A DNA stretch of 58,356 nt from Nephromyces sp. MM_2019 (Eukaryota; Apicomplexa; Aconoidasida; Nephromycida), in contig JADHZB010000546.1 in the NCBI GenBank assembly GCA_015657535.1, positions 1-58,356 of the forward strand. Reading direction: 5' to 3'. Below are positions 1 to 14,065 of this stretch, one piece after another (the stretch's first letter is position 1; each line of letters starts with the position of its first letter). Below the pieces are notes generated by a model, which worked only from the letters and a program-made list of their open reading frames with translations, was not told the origin of the DNA and did no database searches. Position numbers and translations under genes: made by a program.

Positions 1-274
1 ATTGGCCTTGAAGTAGATATAAATCTTTCAATTGATATTTTTCTTGATGTGTTTCAAGGTAAGATGCAGAAATCATGTCTCGAATCCTTATATAAAAAAA
101 AGTGAAATATTTCTTTTATCTATATATACATAATTTATTCATTATATATACTACTTATAATTCATGTGATATGTAGAAGTTATCAACAAAATAATAAGTT
201 ACCTAGATAAAGTCCTTAAGAATGCAAATTTGATATCTTGTGAAAATTCATCATCGCCACTTTATGTTAAGTAA
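1..274 (+). CDS. 3' end of an unidentified gene (partial)
   Basis: The window opens inside a coding exon: 1-58 is open in frame 1 (ending DVFQ) and stops at a consensus donor, G|GTAAGA, at 59. An acceptor TAG at 174-176 opens a last exon, 177-274, which continues in the matching phase for 32 codons (starting EVINKIISYL) to TAA at 272-274. The phases agree (1 base + 2 bases). About 52 residues are visible, mostly hydrophobic and helical, with no motif I recognise. The gene runs tail to tail with the AFG1 gene, with about 110 bp between them. The alternative is chance open sequence, but the matching splice signals argue against it. Confidence 0.5.
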
Positions 275-387
275 AAAAGAAATGTTCACAAGGTAAAATT
301 ATAGTGTATTAGTACGTAAAGACAGATAACAGGAAAAGTTATAGTTATAAACATTTTAAAATTATATTTATAAAGTTGTTATTATAG

Positions 388-3300
388 CTAAACATCTAAC
401 CTGGTTAATTTGTAAACTGTTTGTAGATTAATTTCAACTGGTTTACCACTAGATTGTTGAAAGATAAATGAGTCATTCATTGTAGGTGGAACAAATGAAT
501 AGAATTTACGATGAAAGTAAATAGCTGATCTTATAGAATTCATTGGGATTGTATTTTCCCCAGCTTTAATTATGTTATCAAATACTAAATATATTACATC
601 ATCTTCTAACAAACATTTTTTCTTAACACAATCAAAAAATTCTTGTCTTGTCAAGGATGTGTGATCAGATAAAGATGAGAAACTCGAACAATAGTCTAAG
701 AATTCTTGAAGAAATTCATATTTCTCTTCTAATTTTTCTGTAAACTTCTCATAAGCCTGAATGAAAGATAAAGTTAGATTTTTCAAATAATTATTAATTA
801 TAAAAATTTCAATTTTTCATTAGAAGATTGTAAAAAATATTATCATGTTCTGAAACTTACAGAGATTGTTGGAGAATTCCCAAAAAGCTGAAATAAGGGT
901 AATGCCACATCAAAATTAACCCGGATATGCCTAAGAATAATTTTAAAACAAAATATAAGTGTCAAGAAAAATAGAAGTATTATTTAAATTACATAATACC
1001 TAGTTTTCTGTGTAAAGTATTTTTATTTGAAATCGAAATCAATCAAATATTTTTAATATAAAATGAAATACTAGTTTGAAGTTGCAAAATTATATTTCAA
1101 TTTATCAATATAAGCAGAGGACTTGAGAAAATTTACACATATAAATACTTACTTTTCATAGAGGACATCAATAAGGTTAATAAATCTTCTAATCTCATTA
1201 TATAATGTGTCCATATCACTTAAATCCGGTATAGAGTAAATAAAAACAGTATGAAATTTAGAAGCAATTGCAAGGAAATCAGGTGTTCCAACATTTTGTT
1301 TGCATAATTCATCAAAGCTGAAAACAGCAATTTCAGTAGTTGAGTAAGGTATCTGATCAGAAATAAATTTATATAAAAAATTATACATATTGGTTATAAT
1401 GCTTAGAAAAATGAGGATGCTGATTAATCATAGGAACTATAGGACTCATTAACACATATTTTTATGCAAATTTTATATAAAAATATCAAAAAAGTAAATC
1501 AGGTTCATCACCTTAAGAGAACGGTTTTTAGAAACTTGTATTTCATCATCCTGGGTAACTTGTCCATCACTAATATATTTCAAATTCTTTAAAATTTCTT
1601 CCAAAGGTCGAGATGGAACTTCATAAAGACCATGTGTACTTGAAAGTCGTTTTTCTAGTCTGAATATCATCAATTTAAAATTATACTTGTTAAACACATC
1701 TAAAGTTTTGATCTTACATTATGGGATTATGCAATAGCTAATACCAGGTTATTGATTTTTGAAAAGATTTGTTGTTTGATTAAAAATAATCTTAATAATA
1801 CGAATTCTCTAATAATTATTCCATGTTTTATTCATACAAGTTGTAATGGAATCTTAAAGTATTAAAGCATTCTACTAACCTAAAATCCTTGTTAGTTTCT
1901 ATTTTATAAACCTCACATTTCTCTTTTAATAGATCAATAAAAGGTAAGAAGCGAACTCTATTCAATCCATTTTTGTATAGTTCATCGGGGGGCCTATTTG
2001 AAGTTGAAACAATCACTGTTTGAAACTGAATAAATAATCAAAATTAAATCATAATAGTAAAATTATTTTAAAAAATAAACAGAATTTATATACAAACCGC
2101 GAATAATCCTTCGAATAAGCGCTTCAATATCATGGCATCAGTTATGTGAACAACCTAGTTTTTTAAAAGTCATTGTAAATTATCTAAACTCTGTTTAAAA
2201 TTGTGAATTATGTTCATTTCAAAGTTTTTGTATTCGCTATTTATTTTGGAAAAAATATGAAGCTTGAAAACCTCACCTGAAACTCGTCAAAGCATAAGAC
2301 CTGAGACTCTTCTCTTATTTGCTTTGCTATTTCTATTAATGGGTCATCAATATTTTTATTACTCGATTTTAAGGCATGTAATTTCTATATGAAATAATAG
2401 GTAAGAAATATCTAACATGAGTTCAATTTATACTCAATCATTTCGAGTAGAACTTACTTTGTGGATGTCAAACATAAAATTATGGAAATGGACTCGAGTT
2501 TTCTTCTTTATTTCTAGTGATTCAAAGAACGTATCCATAATCATTGTTTTCCCTTGTCCAACCCCACCCCAAATGTATAATCCTTTTAAGGGCTTGGAAG
2601 ATTGTTGCTCTTGAATTTTAGGCTTTGGTGGAGCTATTTTTTAGTTAATTAGATAAATAAATTAAACAGTTAAACAAAGTGCCTAGTAGGTTAAAATATC
2701 ATTTTTACGAGTCTGAAGAGGCTTTACCGGCTCCTTTGTTTGAGACCGATTCCAAAAATTGAACCCCCAGGGTTTGTTTTGCAATTCACTGAGGGATTGT
2801 GCTTGCGAAGGCTGAAATTATATCTAATAATTTGTAATAATCTTAAGAGGATCATAGAAATTTTAATTACTTTTTGGCTCGTTGCTTCAACTTTTGAACT
2901 TATTGGTACAACAGTGTTAGCAAAGTTAAATGATTCTCCTTTCTTAGATCTTTCTATGATTTCATCGTGTAAAACCTATGATCATAAGAGTGAATAGGAA
3001 TGTGTAGGTATTAGTTGCGTTATAATTCGATTCAATCTAGTTGTTTGATTCTATTATATATATGAACCTAGTGGCTAATGGCATCAAAAATATCCTCATG
3101 CAAACAATTATAGCTAAACTACTGGAATCATTGCATCGTTGTCCAAACCATCACTGGATAGCAATTTTTTGGGCTAATGATTATGCTGATTTTATCGCTC
3201 GTATGCTAATATGATATAGGGTATACTTACCTGCAGTTTTGATATAAGCTTCAGTTGAGAGTCGTAAGCTTGGAGATTAGCTTCTTTCAGGAAATTATCA

Positions 3301-3503
3301 TATTTATCAAATAGACTATTTGAAGAGGTAGAAAATGGCTTAGAAAGCATTTGATAAGGACTAGATATTGATATCTTTGAATGCCTAACAAATACATTGT
3401 AGCTTTCAAATTTATTGCAATGCCTTAAATGTCCACTTAACTTGCCCAAGTTTGAATAGATTAGGGACATAGAAGGGTCGTTGATTAAACTTTTGCCTTT
3501 CAT
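388..3503 (-). CDS. AFG1: AFG1/LACE1-family mitochondrial AAA ATPase
   Basis: AFG1 is a P-loop ATPase of the mitochondrial inner membrane linked to turnover of respiratory-chain subunits. Ten exons (minus strand): 3503-3231, 2811-2709, 2633-2458, 2384-2277, 2154-2098, 2025-1880, 1659-1512, 1352-1153, 930-861, 756-388. They join in phase to give 549 residues. Residues 1-60 are basic and rich in Ser, Arg and Lys, as in a mitochondrial presequence. Walker A is GGVGQGKT (148-155), followed by the family signature TRVHFHNFM. Walker B is LCFDEFQ (about 214-220), and [15 protein letters not shown] (from 246) is the sensor-1 region. The FSFDELC and [12 protein letters not shown] blocks near residues 350-400 are also typical. 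Oddity: the last exon (residues 428-549) does not show the usual FAFxRTxSRLxEM segment that ends AFG1 proteins and instead carries an unfamiliar 122-residue tail. Introns are 72-419 nt in mixed phases. Confidence 0.93.
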
Positions 3504-4855
3504 CTCAGCAAATATCCCACAAAACCTAAATAGGATTTCTAGTGAGGTGAAGTTTGTTTTATTATAACTCCTTGGCCAATGCTAATCTTTTCAAAAACTT
3601 CATATTCTAATTTTTAGCTCTGGGAAATTTAAATAAATAAAATAATCCCTAGGAAAATATTTGGAGTAAACTGGATGATGTTTTGCCTTCTTTCAATTAT
3701 ATTGCAACATGTAGCATTGATCGAGACCAAAAAGGTGATGCTTGAGATGTGAAGTGTTATTGGAATGAGTTAATTCAAGATCTTCAATTTCATAATCTAA
3801 ATTAGATGTTACTAGAAAGTAAGTAGTCAGTCTTTAAGAGTAATATGTAATCTAATAAATGAAAGTTGTGGTACAGTTACATAAAAGTAGATGTTAATGA
3901 TGAAATGTGTTATCTTGGAGTATATATGATTTAACTAAAAATAAATAATCATCTTATTAACTTTAACAACTATCCATTTAAATTCAAATTTAGTGTAATT
4001 ATATGAAAACTTACTTAAATTATATTTCAACAATTTTATATTATTATAAAAAAGTTAGTTTGTTTTTGCCCTAAGATACACTTAAGAGTCTGTAATTGCT
4101 AACGATTCACTGCTTATATAATCTAGTTCACTTTGATCACAATTTGTAATATTAAATTAATTCTTTGCTTATAAAAAAGTATATTTTATAGCCGAGTTTA
4201 TATATTTAATAGACAAGATATGTGAAAATTATTTTGTTTACCATTGAAACAATTGTCTTAAACTTGAATTTTATGGTTTCTTGTTGACGATTCAGAAAAA
4301 AATTGTGCAATTGTTCATGTTAAAGTATAATAAGTAGAGTTTATTTTATCCCAAGTTATCACTATTTGTAAAATTAAGCTTAAAAGCTTTGTGAATCTTA
4401 AGGCCCTTCTATTAAACGTTTATATTGTAAGAAACTAGTATTCTCAATAAATGTGGGGTGTTTAAAGATTTTTTTCAGAATATTACAAATAATACATATA
4501 GTAAATAACATTTTTATAAATTTTAAATGATCAATTTGTATGTTGTATAAAGTTTTCATTTGAGGAGTATGGGTATAAAGTTGGGTAAGTTTAATTATAA
4601 TACGAGTCTGCTTTTTTATAAAACAATTAAAAATTGAGCTTTAAATAGTGAAAACAATGATAAAATAAACAAAGTTAAGCTTGAATTAAATATAAAAAAT
4701 AGAGGGCTAATTTTTAATAAAGCAAATGTATTTGGCACAAGGAAGATACGGTACAAGGAATGATTTTATCTAATAGTAATGCCCATCGAAAATTCTAGGT
4801 TAAGGTCTGTTAGAAATGTGGTAGAATTTGATAATGAATGCATATAATAAAAATT
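3504..4855. other. Intergenic, no gene seen
   Basis: This is the spacer between the TFC4 stop and the AFG1 start, both on the minus strand. It is AT-rich with stops in all frames. It presumably holds the TFC4 3' UTR and the AFG1 promoter, but I see no recognisable element. Confidence 0.6.
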
Positions 4856-7800
4856 TTATTCCCATTTGAAATATTTCCTAGAGATCCAAAGTGCTTGGTA
4901 TCTATTTTGCTGACTTTTCCAAATTATAAACAAGTTATAAGCTGAGAGCTGCAATTTGATAAGATAAAGGTAACAGAATAATTAAAAATAAAGTTATGGA
5001 AAAAATAAAAGAAGTGTTATTATGAATGGTAAGCTGAATAAGGTAATATTTGATGAAATCGATTGAACCGTTAACTTTTATTACTCTGGAAAGTTGATTT
5101 TTCAAGCTGATAATGTTTGGCAAGTAATTCTCAGATGAATAAAATTCTTCAGGTTGGTTGAATTGATTTATCGAGTCAAGTAAGTTAAGACATCTTAGGT
5201 ACATCTGAATTGATAAGTTTGTTATACCAAGCTGATGATATGCTCTGTAAATATATAAGAAGGTTTTAGATGATTTAGGTCAGTAGATTGGTGTTATAAT
5301 GTTACCTCCCTAAGTTGTAATAGTTCTCAGCCTTATAATAGTATTGTATGTACTTGTCATTGCCATAGCTTTGTGCTGTGCTAAGTCGCATAGACATATA
5401 CTTGCTTAAGAAAGTGAAACCTTTAAGCACAGTAGCATGTCGATCCTGAAAAAAAATAACAAAAATAAATTAACAATATTTTTAATAATCATAATATTTT
5501 TCACCTACTTGAACTACTCTACTCGTCGATAAATTAATATATGCTGTGGCAAGGCACAAGACTGTTAGATCGTCACCAGGAAGTATTCTATGAGCTCTGA
5601 GATATTCTGCCACAGCAAATGGCCATCTTGAAGATAAGGTGCAAAAGTGTGCAGCGATCATAATTAATGGGTATGATTGCGGTCTCCTAAGTAGTTGCCG
5701 TATTGTCCAAGCCCTTGGATGAAGAAATATTTACATATTTGCTAATATACAAAAAAGAAAGAAGTTACATACCGGTTTTCTAGCAAGATGTCCTTTTCAA
5801 TCGAACCAGATAGAGAATTAGAACTTTGTAGAGAAATTTTGCTTTGAAAAAGGATCTTTGATAGGACTTGAAGTATCTGATTGCTTGACTCAGGATTTTG
5901 CATATAGTTCGCTCTTAGGTGAGTTAAAGAAACTTTATATATTTCTGCCTCGTAGCTTAATTCTAATTACAATAAATGATTTGATGTGTATACTTAAGCA
6001 ATAAAGATTTTAAGGGAAAATTAATACCTAAAGATAATCTCTCCAAGTTCTCCCTGAAGAGTTTCTTTTCAACATCAAGTACTATAGAGCGATCTTGTCT
6101 CTTATTAGATATAATCATCTCCAAAATTTCAACCAGTTCTTTTAATCTATTAATTTGTTTGGAAATATCAACACCCTTACGGAGAAATGTTTCATAACCA
6201 GCCCACCCTAAATTTCATATTGAAGAAATAAGATTAACATTCTTCTTTCAAATATTTAGTCAGCTACCTATAAATTCTTCTAAAGGAATCAATTCCATTT
6301 CCTTCTTTATTCTAAAGTGATGGATAACTTTGGGGAAAAGCTTCTTTTTATTGATCGTGGTATTGTGTTGAAGGTCGAATAGTGAAGATGTTTGTGAACC
6401 ATCTGATTTTGTTATTGAAAAGAAAAATTCAAATTATATGTATATTATTCAACATCTGGAGCTGCTTATAGATAAAAAGATTTTATAAATATGGCAGGAA
6501 AAACATATTTTTACATGCTTTCTAATATAGTATTGTATGCATCCAAATATATTTAAAAGGAATATGCTAATAAATTTAATTATATATACTACATAGACCA
6601 AACAAAATTTTTTAAATTAATAACTTTTGACAGTGACAACCTGTAGGGAAAGAGTCTTGGGGTATTTGTATATCATTGGTTGTTGTTACATCTTGGGAAG
6701 ATTTTATTTTGTTTTGATAACTTTGCCTTATAATTCGTTGTGTGTCAAGTTCAGAGTCTTCAATAAGACGAAAAAATGTATCAAGCCACTCAGTCTTTTT
6801 GTCCTTATCTAAAGAAACGAAACAATGCATAATTATTTGATACTGTGTACATATAGACTCTAGATATATAATATATAAAAATAATTTCTGGATTGGTTAT
6901 GCTTTACTTGCATTATCAGCTGAAACTGATTCAAAATCTTCAAGAAGTTGATCGAGTAGGTTTTGCCTTTGTTCAATTGATAAGGGCCTAAAAAATTAAA
7001 GGTAATTTGGTGATAAAATAAAAATTAATTAATAAATTAAAAATTTTATAAATCATAGATAAATAATATTCTGGTGTCATAACTAGCAATAAAAAATACA
7101 TTACTTTGGGAGTGTATTTACATCTCGTAAATTTTTGTAGGAAACAGAAATTAACATCTGATCTGCTTCTTCATGGCGATTTAGTAACCCCAAAACTTCA
7201 CTATATTTTAATCTTAATTCAGCATCAGATATACCAGGTATACGATTTGATAACTTTGAATTTATTTCAATAGCCCTAGAAAACGTTTACAAAATAAATT
7301 GATGTATAATTAGACAAATGTTACACAAAATATAAGGAGATATCACCACTAATATATATGTATTAATATATATATATAATTTACACAAGTCAATATATTC
7401 AACATCATCAATAAACCAACTTCTTGAGGACATCTTCTGCTAGTTCTGGGTGGTTTGTTTTGAGGTGACAATCTGCAATAAGTATCCAAAACTGAATAGA
7501 AACACGTAGCAGTGCTTTAGATCAAAATACCTAGGTTTTATACCTTACTTAATATAAATACAAATAATTTTTATTCCTATTCTTCGCATCTTTCGATTAA
7601 TCTTTTATAAAGGTCAAATATGTGTAGATCAGTTATATATAATCAAACTAACATGGTTATCAAAATAATATTTAGGGGAATCCACTATAGCTTGGAAGTA
7701 TTTGAGAGCCTGGGTGTATATCCCACGAGCAAAGTAAGCATTTCCAAACTCGTAAAATGAGTCATGGAAAGCATCTGGTATAGGTGACTTAGCCCAAAGC

Positions 7801-10800
7801 AATGGTTGAAGAGCTGTAGATGTGTGGTACTGAATTTGGGAAAATTATCTTAATTTTTATATTTTAGATATATACAACAAAAGCAAACAATTTTGTCATA
7901 TAATAAGTATATATTTCATTTTCAATCGTCGTAGGAAGGAATATCTTTGGGAAATGGTATTCATGAAATGTAGATGAGTATCAACATGTATATATCTAGG
8001 TAAAATATAGTCATTTTTATTAGAAAAAGGATTTGAAGGAATTGTTTATGTATTTAATGCTAGAGATATTAGTTTGTGCACAATTTATGAACCTTTAGAT
8101 AAGTGACTAACGGTTATAATATTATTTAAATTGCCATGAATTGATTTATTGTGTGTTTAACAAAGACACACAGAATAAATGGTGTGCACACGTATGTTTC
8201 ATGTTAGAACAAAATAATTCCCGTACCTCATCTAATTGAATTTCTGCAACCGCTAATTTTACAACTAAATCTAAACGATAGTCCGGGAGTGAAATATCTT
8301 CGTAAAATGAGTAAACCAAATCTTTGCATTCAACGAATTTGCCTGCTTTGAGGTATAATTCACATGCCAATCCTATACAATTTATATCAAGCTCCTTTGT
8401 TTTGCAATTCGAGTGCTCCATATAGTTCTCTATAACCTTGGTGGCCTCTGAATATCGTTCGAGCCTATATAAAGAGCTACCCAGCTCTAATGCAAAAAGT
8501 GAATTGTCTGGGTATTGATCAAAGATAGGGTGTAGGACATACACAGATTGTTTATCGTCACCCTAAAATGTGTATGTAATTGTCATTATGAGTGTTTATG
8601 TGAAATTAAACATTGATATATTGGGTAACAAGTAAAAAAAGCACACTCTTTTATGTTTAAAATGTTTGTAATATTGAATCTACAACTGTAAATTATCAAA
8701 AAGGGAATCATGAATATAATTTGAGTCAATAATAAATATCTACGTGATATTGAAAACTATTTGAGGGTGCATTCATGTTTAAGTGTATATACATCGTTAA
8801 AAAGTGAATTTAAATTTATTTTGAAAATAAAATGGATATGTTTGTGTAAACTTTGTGTTTGTAACACAATCCGCTTATAAGATTTTATACTTAAATTTGT
8901 TTAGTTGTTCTATTATTTGAGGTTATATATATGGTTGTATAATACAGGTAAATGCTCATGTACATGTCTTGATTTCAAGATATAATGAATGACTATAGAT
9001 CAAAAAATTGATTATATAAGCATGTATAACATAATTCCTAGCTTTATGTATTGTTAACAACTATACCATTATCTTGAGACAGCGAGCGAGTTCGAAAGCA
9101 ACTTCGCTATCATGCGCACCATCTGTATTTTTTTGACATCTCCGATAGCAGTAAATTGCCTGATTGTAATTTTCAAGTTCCTGTGACATTTTCCCAATTT
9201 GCTTCCATAGTGAGAAATCTGATATTAGGTGTGCAGCTAAAAAATAGTAATTTATAGCTTTTTCCTTATCGTTATATTCATTTTCATAAATAAGACCCTG
9301 TTTTTCATTTGTTAAAAAAATATTTATTTGGATAGATTGAGTCTAACTAAGGATCTCCTGAGATAGTCTATGTAGTTTCTTAGGTTGAGATAATTATAAA
9401 AAATCTTTATACTAATAATAAAAGAATTGATGCTTCTATAAAGTGTTTAAGTGATATTAATTTGATATTTGGATAATCAATAATTTTTGTGTTTAGACTA
9501 ATAAATTTTTGGTTATAACCTCCAAGAGATTACATATTAAGTATTGAAACTAACCAGCCACTGTAAGGGATCATGTAGACCTGGCGACCTTCTAACAATC
9601 TCTTCCAATATTTCAACTGCCAATGCAAAATCTTTACCTAAATAAGCGTCATATGCTTCTTGCATCAGGCCCTCTAACTAATTGAAAATCAAATGAAGTA
9701 AGTAGTTATAACTATAGTATTATATAAGTTAATCAAGGTTTAAAAAATAAAAATTTTCTTCATAGGTAAGTTTATATAATTTATAAAATTTGAAAATGTT
9801 GTGATATACCTCAGGAGTAATTTTAGAGGGTGTCGAGGTCGTTTTTGGCTTTGATTTTTTCTTCTTTTTGAGTGAGTAAGCTGTTATAGTTGTAAAAGAA
9901 ATAGTGAACTGATTCGGAAAATTGAAGATATATAACATGTAATAAAATAAATGCTCCCATATTAATCAAAACATCGTCATCGGATGCTTCCATAAAGAAT
10001 GCTAAAATTTTACCTCAATATTTATTATAAACTATATATATTTGCTTTCATGATTTTTCTAAGTTTCAAAATTCCAAGTTTCTTTTTGCCAAAACACTCT
10101 TATTCCTTATATATAAGCACTTGATGAATAAATTGAAAAAATTACAATTTCCATAAACAGCTATAGTAAGCACATCTATATATTAGAAACTCATGTTCGC
10201 TCTACAAGCTTAGGAAGAGCTTAAAAACAAGATAGCTTGAGAAACACATATATTTTAAATCAAATTTCACAAATATAAGAAGATAGTTCTCATATAAAAA
10301 AAGTAAAATTAAAGAAAATTTATTAGAGATGTTTTTAAATTATAATATCTCTAATATGAGAAATACATTATTGAAATTATTGTATCTAATGTGCATTAGC
10401 TCTAGCTTACGTGCAGTTCTCTTTTTCTTTTTGGATGATTTCCTTCTTGTAGTCGAGACTAAAGATTCTTCAGCAGGCAAAATTCCAAACAGTGCATCGT
10501 CCAGATCGCTATCGTCGAACGAACTTTCATCCAGAGATATACTATAATTGAAAATTCAATGAAATATATAGATTTCATTTGGAATTAGAGTCAAATTGAG
10601 CTAAATTTTATTCAATCTTATTGTATTTATGAAATGAGTTTGAAAGAAGAGATGGTTGGGTGTCTACTGAAGAGACTTTTGTAAGTTTTTATTAACAAAT
10701 CTAACACAATTCTCGAATTCAAAGCAAGATAATAGTAAAAATTTTGAAAGTAATACACTCATTAAGTTAGACTTGTAAAAAAACCCACTTTATAACCTAT

Positions 10801-10905
10801 GCGAACTTGTTAGCATTGAATGGGAAACAAGATTTGATAAACTTACTCATCATCTGGTATATAGTCAGGATCATCGTCTCTTGCTAATTCTGGATATTCA
10901 TTCAT
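4856..10905 (-). CDS. TFC4: TFIIIC subunit TFC4/GTF3C3 (TPR protein)
   Basis: Largest TPR subunit of transcription factor TFIIIC, which binds the A and B boxes of tRNA genes and recruits TFIIIB. Eighteen exons on the minus strand: 10905-10847, 10541-10411, 9880-9810, 9677-9555, 9297-9067, 8562-8227, 7829-7653, 7491-7421, 7275-7105, 6987-6908, 6808-6641, 6402-6268, 6207-6028, 5962-5773, 5713-5509, 5445-5306, 5244-5085, 4948-4856. All phases close, giving 906 residues (the human protein is about 890). The N-terminus is acidic (DDDPDYIPDDE, then a Ser/Asp-rich stretch), then basic (runs of Lys). TPR units follow, for example LMQEAYDAYLGKDFALAVEI and INYYFLAAHLISDFSLWKQI, matching the family's first TPR block. 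The C-terminus has the family signature: LKGFTFLSKYMSMR, ENYYNLGRAYHQLGI and finally LSAYNLFIIWKSQQN, which lies in the last short exon behind a 136-nt intron. Ends in TAA. Confidence 0.93.
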
Positions 10906-11862
10906 TTTGTGTAGTTGTGTGTACAATTTGGGGCTGTCAATTATTCAAAATTTCATTTTAAAAAATGCTGGATATAAAACTGGATTTGGGAAAATTGCAT
11001 ATTGTCTCATGTGTAAGGAGAACAACACAAGTTTGATTTAGATACAAGATGCTTGGTTTACTGTACTCCTGATACTTTGAAAGCTTTTCTGAAGCTTGAT
11101 TAAGTTCAATAAGTTGATTTTAGGTAGAGTATATATGTAGAAAAAAGTGTTTGGCTATTCGAAACATAATGAAAAGTAACGGGTTTTATATTTTATCTAT
11201 ATAACTCTCATTTAATCCTAAATTCGACGCCTGAGAAAGAAAAAAATGTCTTATTACACATGGATTAAAAGGAATATTCGGGATCATAAATTGTCGTGGA
11301 TACCATAAATTATTATTACTAGTATTATAATATTTTACCTATTATGGGAAAATTATCTAAAACCAACTGTTTACTAAATTTATCTAAAATCATACTAGAC
11401 AATTGCAAGATTGTGACTATAAATGATAAAAATGTTAGCACTAGGGACTTATTGAAGTATAATAATCTTTAGTGATGTTGATCAAAAAGATTTACTATCG
11501 ATTTAAATTTATCCATTTAGAATTAAGATATCCATGCATATGAAATATTTTTTCTAAAAGCCCTTAAATATAGCATTATAATTATTATAAAAAACAATAA
11601 ATAAAATGATCACCATGTCTCGTCCTCTATTTTGAAGAAACTTGTATAAAGTATTCACATTATTTATACTCTGAAAAGGAGTACTGCTTTATGTTCGGGG
11701 TATATATCTATCTCATTCACTATTAGAGAAAGCATAGACAGACACAGATTGATCAACTAAATAGAATAATATTATTATTCAGATAACTCTACAACAACTG
11801 ATACTATCAGCTTTGGGCATTCATTCTATTTACAAAAACAAAAACCCAAATCATACAAAAAC
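10906..11862. promoter_or_regulatory. Divergent intergenic region TFC4 / APC11
   Basis: TFC4 reads left and APC11 reads right from this 957-bp spacer, so it must hold both promoters. It is AT-rich with no open frame of note. I cannot point to a specific binding site. Confidence 0.5.
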
Positions 11863-12592
11863 ATGTCAAACCCACAAATCAAAATAAATGCTTTACATAT
11901 GGTTGGCGTATGGAGGTGGAATACTGTCCCACTCGACTCACATTGTAGCATTTGTGAAAACCCTTTCGAAATGACTTGTGCAAATTGCGAAAAGCCTGGG
12001 AAAGGCTGTCCCGCAATGTCCGGACAATGTGGACATGGGTTTCACTTCCATTGCATAAGTAATAACATCATTAAACTTCACCTTTTTTAATTGTCTAATT
12101 CACAAAGCATAGCAGGCATTTTTATATATATTTCATGAATAAAATACCACACGTAATGAATGCAATTACTTATGCTGCTTCAGACCCGACTTATCCACTT
12201 ATATAGTCAAAAAATTGCCTATTAAAAATTTATTTTTAAATTTTGTAAATTTGGAATGACATAATTTACTTATTAAACTTGCCCAAATTTAATAATTTTG
12301 CAGTTAGCACTCACAAAATTGATGAATCTATAATGATTTTGTTAACAAGTTATTTGACACTGAAATGTCTCCAAACACACTTGCTCAACATGTGTAGCTA
12401 TCTAAATTTTAAGCCCACTTTACATCAATAATTATTAATTCATTTAATTGTTTCATTTTTTACCTTATAATTTTTTATACATGTTTAACTTAATTTTCAG
12501 TGAATTGGCTCAATCATAGATACCCATCTACATGCCCAATTTGTCGAAGACCTTGGAAATTCGAAAATGAGACTGCTACAGAAAGTACTTGA
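11863..12592 (+). CDS. APC11: Anaphase-promoting complex subunit 11 (RING-H2)
   Basis: RING-H2 catalytic subunit of the anaphase-promoting complex, which recruits the E2 for ubiquitination of cyclins and securin. Two exons, 11863-12058 and 12501-12592, join in phase 1 across a 442-nt intron to encode 95 residues, close to the usual 84-90. The protein shows the APC11 order of metal ligands: CSIC, then CANCEKPGKGCPAM, GQCGHGFHFHCI, NWL, and CPICRRPWKF at the end. The insert between the second and third ligand pairs (C-x2-C-x6-C) and the WRW near residue 18 are typical of APC11 and separate it from RBX1, although a divergent RBX1 is the nearest alternative. The ATG at 11863 follows an A-rich leader. 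Ends in TGA. Confidence 0.95.
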
Positions 12593-14065
12593 ATACTTTT
12601 ATTTTTTTAAATTAAACCAGAACTTTGGATCAAAAAAACTATTTATTTCGATGATATGATTCTATTACACTATAACACCACAATTGAGGCCAACAATTTT
12701 TATACATGCCCCATTTTTATGTAAAATCTCTTTTTTAAGTCAGGAAATTTTTATTATATATTTTTCTAGACCTGGTGTTAAAACTTGACCTAGAAGATTA
12801 TCTCACAACCTTTAATTCGTAATTATATCACACAAAGATTTTCTCAATTTGAAAAGTCTAAAATATTATGACTACCTTATTGAAATTAAATAATTATTAA
12901 TTTATTTAACTTAATTAAGTGGTAATTTCTGATTAGAGGATTCTAATGGAAATCAAAATTCACAAATTTTTTAGTTTTATAATTTTAACAACACAATGTA
13001 TCTTAGTTACAGCTTTACTCTTTGAAAGGCTTTATCAAGACATTCAATATAAAGCTAGAATTTAGACTCAAAGCCTAATGCAAATAAGAAAAGGGTAATT
13101 ATATCGCTTGGAAAGCTAAAAGTTTGTTTTGGAAGTCACTTTATTCTAAAATAAACTTCTTTTTGTATTATTATTTCAAAGCCAGACACACATATTCAAG
13201 GTATAAATTGCTAGGCGTAATGGTGCAAAATCCCTCATTATGAGAAATTTACGCACTGTTGATATAAGGAAATTGTATGAATTTAGAGAATGCTTATATC
13301 TAACTTCTTTATTATATTTATATGAATATATCATTGATTGGACTTTAGATCAAATAAGTAAAGCTTTAACTAATTTGTGCATAACAAGGGCCAAGCTTCT
13401 ATCAACGATTTTAAGTAATATTTTAAGGTAGCATTCAAGTGTGTCACTGCTATGTTTGAATATTTACACAATAACAATATAACTTTTTGATCAAGCCTCC
13501 ATACCTGTGTGCTGTTACCTTTTTGAGTTGAGTGTAACAAAGCACAGGTGTTTCTCCATGCCATGAAGAGATTACTAAATTTTGTAATCCTACCATCTAA
13601 AAACTGATTTCATAACACAGATTTCATAACCTCAAACAGACATTTTGAGCAATAGACTACATAGCTTTCTCGAGGTTCCTATTTTATCCTTATACAATAA
13701 TATTTTCAGGCTTCTCAAAATTGAACCGCTTGTTTTCACATTAATCACTATTTTACAAAATTTTGGCCATTGTTCCAAGTTATAATCAATTATAATGATT
13801 CTTGAAAAAGAAACAAAATGCAACAGAAAAGCTACAATTAAGATCTACTAATTCTCTAATACATGGCATGACACATCGTTGTTAACTTAATAAACTACAT
13901 ATTTCTCCACCAGAATAAATTATAAACTAAGTCCAATTAGCTCCTTTAAATAATATGTAATCCTTTAAAAGAGTAAATAAATTGCTTTAAGATTAACTTA
14001 TGGATCAAGGCAATCTCAAAATTTAATTAAACAATTACATTAATACGCTCTATCTATTCTACAGA
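12593..14065. other. Intergenic, no gene seen
   Basis: AT-rich spacer of 1.47 kb. The small open frames inside lack splice partners or recognisable motifs. A TTCTACAG just before the 14066 start could be the acceptor of a 5' UTR intron of the next gene, but no donor can be fixed. Confidence 0.5.

Noticed and set aside
2417..2997. Two plus-strand open frames
   Set aside because: They lie antisense to the Walker A exon and second exon of AFG1, or in its intron, and have no motif.
10329..10547. Plus-strand open frame of 72 codons
   Set aside because: It is the antisense of the acidic and lysine-rich second exon of TFC4, whose frame and splice signals fit the minus strand.
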